DNA from: Pyropia yezoensis
Lineage: Eukaryota > Rhodophyta > Bangiophyceae > Bangiales > Bangiaceae
Length of the DNA: 64,000 nucleotides
Assembly (NCBI GenBank): GCA_009829735.1
Contig: CM020618.1
Location: forward strand, 33,766,894-33,830,893
Direction: 5' to 3'
Shown here: one piece after another, positions 42,362 through 50,482 of the stretch
Position numbering within the stretch: position 1 is the first letter of the stretch
How the letters are laid out: each line of letters starts with the position of its first letter
Program-made: the position numbers and the translations under genes
The notes under the pieces: model-generated
Told to the model about the DNA's origin: nothing
What the model saw: only the letters and a program-made list of their open reading frames with translations
Databases searched by the model: none

Positions 42362-43753
42362 CTAGGCACGCATGCTAGACTCTCCAACCCCACGGCCCTC
42401 GCCCTCACGTGGAGGCGAGCGGCGAGACCTACGCCGATAACGCTCCCCACCAGTCGGCTGGGCCGGCGGCTCCAAGTCGGAACCGTCGCGCCCCTCACGG
42501 TCGCGCAAGTGGCGACGACCGCGGCTACCCTTCTGCTTGGTCTTGCGCGCAAGTTGGCGACGCAGACGCCGGACCGACTCCGACTCCGACGGGGTAGAGG
42601 ACTCCGAGACGGAATAAGACAACTCGTCTTCCGACACGGAGGGAGAGCGCCGCGAGTGACGGCGACGACGGCGAGGAGGCAAGTATGCCCGGCTCGCACG
42701 ACGCTTGCCAAGTCCAAGTGGGGCTGGCTGGGGCACAATGGACCCAGTACGAGCCAACTCGGCCGTCATAAACCCCGCCACCGACTCGCAACTCGCGGTC
42801 GCCATCGCAGTACGAACGCGCTCCTCAAGTTGAGGAGTCTCGGAAACTTGAAGGGTTGCGGTCGACGCGGCCGACCAAGAAATAGTGCGCACCAACGTGG
42901 TGATCATCATCTCTGAAGTCAAAGGCGTGGCCGGCAACACCAACTTGGGATAAACCGTCAAGAGGGTGGCCCCCAAGTTGGGGGACACCGGGGTGGACGA
43001 CTCAACGGCAACGCTTATCGGGATGTCCCCGTGCGGCTGGTAAGGGACCGGAGGAAGCGGAGGGGCACGCCGAGTTCGCAGTGCCCGGGTGTAACTGCGA
43101 CCCCTACTCGGGGCCCCCGCAGTGGGTTGAGTCATGTGGTCATCGTGAGAGGGCACAGCCATCACGATGGCCTTGTCCGGGGGCGGTGCAGTGTGGCGAT
43201 CCACCCCCGGGGCATACGGGTAGTCCCCGATGCCCAACCCCTCTCGAAGTACCACACGGCCGTCGTGAAGTTCACGACCGACCCAGACGAACTGGCAACG
43301 TGCGCCATCGTCCTTGGGCCCGCGGGTGGAGCGGCGCAACTTGTGCTCAATGCTCTCCCACTCGAACTTATGGAGACGGAGCATCTCCTCAAGTAGAGTG
43401 AGTTGTCCTGATGAGCACCCCTCAGCAACTAGCTGAGGGGTGAGCTGTTGCAAACCTTGGATAAGGCGAGGGGGAAGATGCCAGAACATCCCCCGCCGCT
43501 GGGCACAAGACACCCAGGTCGACATGACCTCGAGGAGCCACTGGGTCGCCACCATGGCAAATACCAGGTGGTCCGGGCTAGCCACCAACATGCTTGAGCC
43601 GAAGTGGTCAAGCAACCGGGGTAGCAACGCCGGAAACCCGTAGGGGTCCTCAACTTGAGGCCACCACTCGGGCGTCTTGGGGCAGCACTGCTCCTTGCTA
43701 GCAGCGGACTGCTGCGGAAACTCAAGTTGAGCCGAGGTCACCAAGTAGGGACC
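42362..43753 (-). CDS. Antisense ORF B in the retrotransposon 3' region
   Basis: About 463 codons, open from 43753 to TAG at 42362, with no ATG near its beginning, which supports continuation from ORF A by a frameshift. The first third is globular-looking: VTSAQLEFPQQSAAS, LPRLLDHFGSSMLVASPDHL, VAEGCSSGQLTLLEEMLRLH, KFEWESIEHKLRRS. The middle is Pro/Thr-rich (PPLPPVPYQPHGDIPIS). The last ~100 residues are Arg/Ser-rich (RRLRRQLARKTKQKGSRG), like a nuclear-localising or RNA-binding tail. No known domain is recognised. Sense-strand frames in the same interval are short and broken, so the coding signal is on the minus strand. Confidence 0.6.
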   Translation of the reverse strand, partial: GPYLVTSAQLEFPQQSAASKEQCCPKTPEWWPQVEDPYGFPALLPRLLDHFGSSMLVASPDHLVFAMVATQWLLEVMSTWVSCAQRRGMFWHLPPRLIQGLQQLTPQLVAEGCSSGQLTLLEEMLRLHKFEWESIEHKLRRSTRGPKDDGARCQFVWVGRELHDGRVVLREGLGIGDYPYAPGVDRHTAPPPDKAIVMAVPSHDDHMTQPTAGAPSRGRSYTRALRTRRAPPLPPVPYQPHGDIPISVAVESSTPVSPNLGATLLTVYPKLVLPATPLTSEMMITTLVRTISWSAASTATLQVSETPQLEERVRTAMATASCESVAGFMTAELARTGSIVPQPAPLGLGKRRASRAYLPPRRRRRHSRRSPSVSEDELSYSVSESSTPSESESVRRLRRQLARKTKQKGSRGRRHLRDREGRDGSDLEPPAQPTGGERYRRRSRRSPPREGEGRGVGESSMRA

Positions 43754-44259
43754 TCACCGGAAGTCCTTCTCCATCCGCACATCAAGTGATGAGTGTGCAG
43801 ATCGACCTCGTGAAGGTACGGGGGACGAGTTGTCACCGCGTCCCAAGTGAAGCTCAGCACGTCGCCGGTGCCCGGAATAGTTCCCCCGCGGTCCACCATG
43901 GCCTTGGCCCGCTGCACGTCTTCGACTTCGTCCTCGTCCAGGAAGGCAAACTGGTCCGTCCTGAAGCCGGCCGGGAACCCGACCCTACGGGGAAACTTCT
44001 CCCGTAGGCGGTCCCATACCCGACTCGTCGCTGTGCCAAGTCGGCCACAGCGGAGAACAGTCAACCCCTCCTCATATACAGGCCAAGCGGGGTAAAACCA
44101 CCGCCCCAAGGCCTCCCGTGGGATGACGCGGCCCGTCTCCGAAGGAGATCCCGCCGCCAACCCAAAGCTGGGTGACGCGGGATTCTCATCCCCCGGAGCG
44201 AACGCGGAGCCCCCGCCGAAAGTCCCGGCGGGCGCTACACCGTAAGAGGTGTCCCCCAT
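43738..44259 (-). CDS. Antisense ORF A in the retrotransposon 3' region
   Basis: 174 residues from ATG 44259 (MGDTSYGVAPAGTFGG); the frame is open further up, to about 44350. It lies antisense to gag-pol, between integrase and the 3' LTRs. Composition is protein-like, not compositional shadow: REALGRWFYPAWPVYEEGL, RVWDRLREKFPRRVGFP, DQFAFLDEDEVEDVQRAKAM, TRPPYLHEVDLHTHHLMCGW. I do not recognise a domain. It ends at 43738 and meets ORF B in the neighbouring frame within 16 bases, so the two may have been one ORF before an indel. Antisense accessory ORFs are known from some plant Ty3/gypsy families; their roles are unclear. Confidence 0.6.
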   Translation of the reverse strand: MGDTSYGVAPAGTFGGGSAFAPGDENPASPSFGLAAGSPSETGRVIPREALGRWFYPAWPVYEEGLTVLRCGRLGTATSRVWDRLREKFPRRVGFPAGFRTDQFAFLDEDEVEDVQRAKAMVDRGGTIPGTGDVLSFTWDAVTTRPPYLHEVDLHTHHLMCGWRRTSGEVPTW

Positions 44260-44618
44260 ACGCTCGTCCAGGGAGTAAGACTCCAACCCCTGGATCGCCA
44301 AGGCTCTCCCCAAGTTAGGGAGAGGCCGGGCGGTTGCAGCTGCACGAGACCCGCCTCAAGTTGATGGGGGCTCGGATCGCGGGTAGATGGGTGGCCTCCC
44401 CAGCGTGGAGCGGCCCAGGGGAAGGTGAAGGGGATGTGTTGGTGGTGGTGAGGTGAGAACCGAGGAGAGCAAGCTGCCGAGTGGGCAATCTTGAGGAGAG
44501 GGGCGGTCAACGTGACCGCCTTCACGTCCACCTCACGTACCAGGGGGACAGCAAGTCGCGCCCCCCACGCCGAGACGTGCGTTTATACGCCCCCTCGCAG
44601 GGCCGACCGGGTCGGTCG

Positions 44619-44636
44619 GAACTGAGGAGAGGGGAG
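44619..44636 (+). other. Polypurine tract
   Basis: gaactgaggagaggggag directly precedes LTR4. It primes plus-strand DNA synthesis. Its last five bases, GGGAG, are the same five bases that separate every tandem LTR pair. Confidence 0.75.
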
Positions 44637-45105
44637 TGTGGCAGTATTGACCCCCAGGTAGGGGGGCAACACGTGCCATGCAAGGGGCGGCAGGCCACTA
44701 GCCTGATCCGTTCCTCCCCCTGCATTTGGGTCCATATTCCCTAAGTTTGGGATAGTTAGCTTAGTAGTAAATCCAACTTGGATTTCAGGGTTTTCTGCAT
44801 TTATCGTCTTGAATTTTCGTGTGGCCCGGTGGGCAGGTGCTGGGGTGGGAGATTCTGAGTGGCGAGATTCTGAGGGGACCCTGGGGGGATAAGGAGAGGG
44901 ACAGCGGGGCTTCGCCCTGCGTCCCCGTCCCGACCAAGAAACTGTTGGCCCACACACCATCTTCTTGTTTGTCAGTGGGGGAATTGCCCCACAACAGGGA
45001 TAGAGTGTGTGCGACTTGCACTTTTTCCGGTTCCCCCGACACGGGAGGCAGCCCTTGCGCACCGCCCCAACTTGGGTGCCGTGTGTGTGAGTGGTTTTTG
45101 CCACA
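44637..45105 (+). repeat. LTR 4
   Basis: 469 bp, six-G head and GTGTGAGTGG tail (type A). It shares with LTR5, but not with LTR1-3, GAGGGGACC, CTTGTTTGTC and GCACTTTTTCC variants. Followed by GGGAG (45106-45110). Confidence 0.9.
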
Positions 45106-45110
45106 GGGAG

Positions 45111-45578
45111 TGTGGCAGTATTGACCCCCAGGTAGGGGGCAACACGTGCCATGCAAGGGGCGGCAGGCCACTAGCCTGATCCGTTCCTCCCCCTGCATTT
45201 GGGTCCATATTCCCTAAGTTTGGGATGGTTAGCTTAGTAGTAAATCCAACTTGGATTTGAGGGTTTTCTGCGTTTATCGTCTTGAATTTTCGTGTGGCCC
45301 GGTGGGCAGGTGCTGGGGTGGGAGATTCTGAGTGGCGAGATTCTGAGGGGACCCTGGGGGGATAAGGGGAGGGACTGCAGGGCTTGGCCTTGCTTCCCCG
45401 TCCCGACCAAGAAACTGTTGGCCCACACACCATCTTCTTGTTTGTCAGTGGGGGAATTGCCCCACAACAGGGATAGAGTGTGTGCGACTTGCACTTTTTC
45501 CGGTTCCCCCGACACGGGAGGCAGCCCTTGTGCACCGCCCCAACTTGGGTGTCGCGTGTACGAGAGGTTTTTGCCACA
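45111..45578 (+). repeat. LTR 5
   Basis: 468 bp, five-G head and GTACGAGAGG tail (type B). It is followed by the right target duplication. Confidence 0.9.
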
Positions 45579-45583
45579 CGCAG
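45579..45583. repeat. Target-site duplication CGCAG (right)
   Basis: Matches 34809-34813 exactly. Confidence 0.85.
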
Positions 45584-45642
45584 GTCGTGCAGCGTGGGTT
45601 TGATGGGTCCAGTGGGCGATATTTGACATGATCACGACACAT

Positions 45643-45668
45643 GCACGTCCACTTTTTTCGGGACGCAC
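45643..45668 (-). repeat. Right TIR of the interrupted small element
   Basis: Reverse complement of 34784-34809 with one mismatch. It lies 65 bases beyond the end of the retrotransposon insertion. Confidence 0.65.
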
Positions 45669-47219
45669 TATATAATGGTGTGCTGCTGTGGCGCTCGCCG
45701 CCCCTGTTCTAGGCGGCGGCGGGTCTCTTTCGCGACGATGGCGGCGGCCCCGTCCGTGGCGATGACGGCAGGCGGCGGTGGCGACGTCGGTGGGCGTCCT
45801 CGTCGGCGGCCGTGGTCGACGCCGACGTCCACCGCAACGGCAGGCTGCCACGTCTGTGTTGGTGGAGGGGGGGGGGAGGGGAGGGGGATGCGGTGCCTGT
45901 GGTGATGAGCGGGGGTGGGGGAGGCGATAGCTGCGGTGGTGTTTCGTGGGTTGCCGGCTGGGGGGAGGTGGAGGTCTTTGGCCTCGGTCGTGCTCGTGGC
46001 CGCCCCCGTTTGTGACAGCAGCAGGTTGCGGGTGATCACGGTAGCGATTGTCGTGCGGAGGGCAGGCGAGCAGCGACGGGTGCCTGTGGTGCCTGGGTGG
46101 AGGTGGCGGTTGCTGTAGCGCACTGAGATCCAAGCAGAGGAGGCAACGGCCGCCATGCAGGTGCCGCTGGTGGGGACTGTAGTGGTTTTACGTACCTTAA
46201 ACGCGTAGCACCCAGAACACACAGAGAAACAACCCACCAAGAACGCGGGGAGACAGGAGACATACCGAACGGCCGACCGCCTGGCTGGTTCACGCGGGGA
46301 TCCGCGACCAGGACGACAGTGTTCAAGCACACGCAAGTCTGTTTTTTTCGAAGGGGGAAGCAACGCGCACCCCCACGCACACTCTTACCCTCTCTCACCC
46401 GCACGCAGCAACCCTCCACACCGGGCCACGTGCGGGCCAATCAAAACCATCCAACATGTCCAGAGGGCCCCCTCCCCCACGGATCATCGCTGCCAGCGGG
46501 GCAGGAACCTCCAAGATACGGGGAAGAGGAGCCCCGCCGGACATCAGTGCCAACACTCAAGGTCTCCCTCACCATCACGCAGAATACACAATCAAATTTC
46601 AAACCCCAAATGCATCCCATCCCGGAATATTGACCAATGGCCAATTCCGGTCAGGGGAAATTCCCATACACTCGGAATCCCAACATGGGCCCCAGAACCA
46701 AAGGCGACCCGGTCCCATCTCCATAGGAGGGGACCAATCGGGAGCCAGTAAAATCCCAAGGGGCCGATGAAAAGTTGCCACGTCACCAGCGAGGGCGACG
46801 CGGCCACGCAGGCACACGCCCGGGCGGTCAATCTTGTGCAGACGCCCGCTGTGGTCGCTGCGTGCGCCTGTCTGTGCACTAGCGCCGCCCCGTGACGCCC
46901 GTGCACGGGGTACCAACGGCGTGATGGATGCGGACAAGGGCCCAGGTGGAGGAGCGGCTGCTTGGGGTGCAGGTATGTCCTTGAGGGCTGTTTCTTGTCG
47001 TTAGATGCGTGCACTTTATTTGGTGTGCTTCTCTCTTTGCTGTGGGCAGCGCTGAACAAGTCATTGCAGCTTCCGAGCAAGTGTCGTCACCTCAATGTGC
47101 GATTTTGTCGTTACCGCGCCGCTTCTTAGGGCATGGGCGTGCTTTCTCGCGTGCTCTCGGACTCGAGCGCTGACTGTGGTCTCTAGGCTTGAGCCGCACC
47201 ATGTCGTTGCCCTTCTGCT
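45669..47219. other. Intergenic, no supported gene
   Basis: Mixed composition. Minus-strand frames from 46360 to 45668 are His/Pro/Arg-rich low complexity. Splice-like signals occur (GTATGT at about 46974 after ATGGATGCGGACAAGGG at 46923; GGCAG at about 47048), so an upstream exon of the effector gene is possible but not demonstrable. 46500-46760 is AT-richer. Confidence 0.4.
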
Positions 47220-50140
47220 ATGCTTTTCCTCCGTACGTTTTTTCTTTCTTTGACCTTCTGGCATACTTGCTGTAGATGACGGGGCTGGCTCTGCACGTGG
47301 TGGGCTCGACAACGCGGCATCAGGTGCGAAGCGCCCCCATCACATGGCGATGCCGATCGCATCCGCAGAAGGTGGTGCGCCGTCGTCGCCGCAAAAGAGG
47401 CGGGTGACGCCCGCCCCCCCTGCGGCCGCATCAATGGGGGGGGGTGCTGCGGCACCAGCGGCTGGAACCGCTACTGCGCTGCGGTTGTCTGACTCCCTGC
47501 CCGGTGTAGAGGTGCATGTACCACCCTCTGCTTCAGGCGGCAGTCGGCTGTGTGTGCTTCGCAATCGCCTCGCAGGCGTTCGAGACGAGCTTGCAGGGGT
47601 GGATCGGGGCATCCAGGAAAAGGAGGTGCTGAGAGGAAAGCTTGACGAGAAGCTGGTCAACATTGATGAGCAGCTGGCAACTCCTGGCCTGAGTGGGAAG
47701 GACAAGGATCATCTGCTCGCGAAGTGGCGGTCGGTTGATGGCGACAAACAGGTGTCCAACGCCGCTCTTGCTGGCCTTTACCACGACAAGCGACGCATCC
47801 AGGACAGCCTGGTGGCGCTTGAACTGGAGATTCGTGCGGAAGAGGCGGCGCGGAGCAAGGCTGATACCGAGGTACGTGTGTGTCGGCCTGTGATGGCCCC
47901 CTGTTTGTTGTTTTGTGAGTCTTGCGACTTTGTTCTTGACGGCATTGTTTGTGTGTCCCGCTTTCGTCCTGTATGTGCAGCATGCTGCACCGCAGATTCG
48001 ATACTCGATTATGCGATTCTGCGTCTGTGCGCTCAGTGCTAACGACACGACTCTCGACTCTTGCGCCTTTATTCTGTGCGTTATTTTCTTGGTGTGTTTG
48101 TGCATCGTCCCGTAGGGACCAAGCGTTTTGGAGCGCCTAGTGGCTGTCAGGCTCCCAGACCTATCTGCGCAATATGCGTCGCAGCAGCTCCACGGCCAGC
48201 AGTTTGAACTGCGGGGGAGTGACGGCGTCGTGCAGACGCTCCAGACGTGCGCTCTGCACAATCTGGCACCCGCCGCGGGAAGATCCACCGTGCTCGTTGT
48301 CAGTGGCCCGGCTGGGTCGGGGAAGACACGGGTTGGGTTTGAAGCGCTGTGCCGGTCGTCTGGGCTTCACGGGGACCTGCTGCACAAGCTGGAGCAGAGC
48401 GCCGGCTGTTCCGTGCTGACCATCCCCTTGTTCATCGACTTCAACAACGGCTTCAAGTACGTTCATAGTGTGGATGTCGACAACATGGACCTGAACCTGG
48501 GCGTACGTCTAGCCGCCCGCGCTTTGCGCGTCTCTGTGGCCGCGGTGAAGAGCGACAACGGTGGTAGTTCGGAAGGCTTGGAAGTAGCCGAGGTGCTGAC
48601 TGCGATCGCCAAAAGCGCCCTCCGCCAGGCGTCTGGGGCGGCCGCTTCCCCTCCTGGTGTGATCGTCCTTGCACTGCACTTGGACGAATACCAGTTCTAC
48701 GTGCAGCGGCTGATGATGTCGAGGGGGCACTCGGAGGAAGAGGCGCGCCTTTGCTTTAAGGACATGCTGAGTGCTGTGAACATCTGGATATGCTCTGCAA
48801 GCGCTGCCGTCGGTGCCAAGCTGGTCTTCTTTCCGGTTGTTACCGGCACGCCGGTGGCAGGTCTGGAGCTCCTACTCACTGACAAGTTGCGTGAAGTCGA
48901 CCTGTCTCCTGGTCGGCTGGAGCTGCAGTCTGCGTCGGCGCTGTTCTCTGACGTCGTCTCGGCACCGGCGAGGCTGTCGCACCTGAAGGAGACTGTGACC
49001 GACGCCAGTCGGAATACCAGTGAGGCGCGCAACGCGCTCGGCGACACCGACTTTCGCCCGCGCTTCGTTGTCACCCTCGGGGAGGCAGTGCGGGATCAGC
49101 TCCTCGGCATGGCTGATGCTGGCCGTGAGCCATCGCCTTTTCACGCCGACTGGGCGGCAGCGGTACACGCCGTTGTGGCGACTATTGACCGACCGACCAA
49201 GCCTTGGTGCGTCGAGGTGTTGGCGCAGCTTGCCCTAGCCAGAGTCCCAGTTTGCCTCTTCCCTCCTCCGACAAGAGAGCCTTCCCTGGCGGAGCGGGTC
49301 GTGCAAGAAGCCTCTTCAGTTGGTTCAGCGGAGCTGGATGCTGTGCAGGGCAACTTCCGCGTCGTGCGCGTTCCTCTTGTACAGCTTCGACGGTGGGGGT
49401 TGACGGTTGTTCTTCCGGCGCGGCTGCTGTCCCAGACTGTCTGCACGTGGCAGCAGGTCGAGCAGATCCTCGGCTACTGCCTGACCGCGGCACTTCAGCC
49501 TGGCTTGTGGTCGTCGCCGCCGTCGACCAGAGACCTGTTTCCCCGCGCGCTGGGCAGCGACCATCTTCCTTCGCAGGAGCTGATACTGGACAAGCGGCGG
49601 TCGCTGTACGTTGAAGAGACGCAATTCATCTCCTCTAGGACCCGGATCGCGCGGAAGCAGATGTCGGTGCGTGCGCGAATCGAGTCTGGCACCGTAGTCG
49701 ACGATGTGATGCTGACCGATGGCGTGTTCCTGACATGTCCCGGCAGCGTGGCCGTGGACATCCGCTTTTCGGTGGCTACTCGTCTGCCAGGGGGGCGCAA
49801 CGGCACGCTGCACGTGTTTGTGCAGACCAAGCACACAGCAACGGTTCGAAGGATTGGCGAGTCTGCCATTGACGAGTGGTACCGCAGCGTCAATGCTGCC
49901 ACTAAGCAGTGGCGGGGGCGCAAGGACCGGGTGCTGTTCGTTTACTTCTCGAACAAGGCTGTGACCGACGATGGAGCTGCCGCCCTTGGTCGCCGGCGGT
50001 TCTTCGAAGACCGTCCGGATCTCTTGGTCATCACGTTGGACCAGCTTTCCTACGTCCTACCTGACTTTCTCATGACGCGCATCCTGACCACCGAGCAGCA
50101 GTCACGTCAAGAGATGGGTAGGGGTGTGCGGCTCAATTAG
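47220..50140 (+). CDS. Crinkler/RHS-type effector: P-loop NTPase plus PD-(D/E)XK nuclease
   Basis: Main exons are 47276-47871 and 48116-50140, joined in phase 0 by a GTACGT...GTAG intron. A 13-nt first exon at 47220 (MLFL) with a 43-bp GTACGT...TGTAG intron fits the frame; otherwise the start is ATG 47344. The N-terminus is disordered, then a coiled coil (LRNRLAGVRDELAGVDRGIQ to RAEEAARSKADTE). The NTPase has Walker A VVSGPAGSGKTRVG and Walker B VIVLALHLDEYQ. The C-terminus has a nuclease core: VAVDIRFSV (Asp) and LHVFVQTKHTATV (QxK), then VLFVYFSNKAV. This NTPase-nuclease pair is the hallmark of CR (crinkler-RHS) proteins, which combine NTPase and restriction-like modules derived from mobile elements and serve as secreted effectors or intragenomic-conflict agents. 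I see no secretion signal. About 875 residues; the frame is intact. Confidence 0.8.
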
Positions 50141-50482
50141 CTCTCTGCTATCGTCGTTGGCGACCAGGGGGGGGCGCGGCGGGCGGCGCGACACAGGCGC
50201 GCGACTTTGCCAACTTCTTGGCGATGGAGCACGACGCGCTGGCGCGCCACCAGGAGCGCATGGAGACGTGGTCGGCGGCGGTGGCGGCGGGGCGGGGTGC
50301 CGCCGAGGCGGCCGAGGCGACCGCGGCGGCGGCGGCGACGATGCACTGCAGGGTGTGTTTTCGGGCGCACCCGTTTGGGGGAGCGTTGATGCGCCCGCCG
50401 GGTCCCTGTGCGCTCCCTTTCCCCCCCGCCTCGCCCCTTCTGCGGACACGGTGCCTCTTCCCGCCCTGTTTTTTGGCCCGCC
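50141..50482 (+). other. Spacer with a coding-looking segment upstream of DNAJC11
   Basis: From about 50150 to 50350 one plus frame reads like protein (ARDFANFLAMEHDALARHQE, RMETWSAAVAAG, AAEAAEATAAAAA) before a possible GTGTGT donor at 50355. It could be a leader exon, the tail of a lost gene, or chance. It is not in the DNAJC11 frame. Confidence 0.3.

Larger units (their letters stand above)
34814..45578 (+). mobile_element. Ty3/gypsy chromovirus with LTRx3 - internal - LTRx2
   Basis: A 10.8-kb element. The internal domain 36232-44636 encodes gag, retropepsin, reverse transcriptase/RNase H, and integrase with a chromodomain-like tail, in the order protease-RT-RNaseH-integrase that defines Ty3/gypsy. 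LTRs of 468-470 bp begin TGTGGCA and end TGCCACA. Three lie in tandem on the left and two on the right, each adjacent pair separated by exactly GGGAG. The whole array is bounded by one CGCAG duplication, so it behaves as a single insertion. The pol region carries two nonsense codons and a frameshift, so this copy is not autonomous. An antisense coding region fills most of the 2.4 kb between integrase and the 3' LTRs. Confidence 0.9.

Noticed and set aside
45234-46133. Minus-strand frame running out of LTR5 into flanking DNA
   Set aside because: Chance fusion of LTR sequence with His/Pro-rich low complexity.
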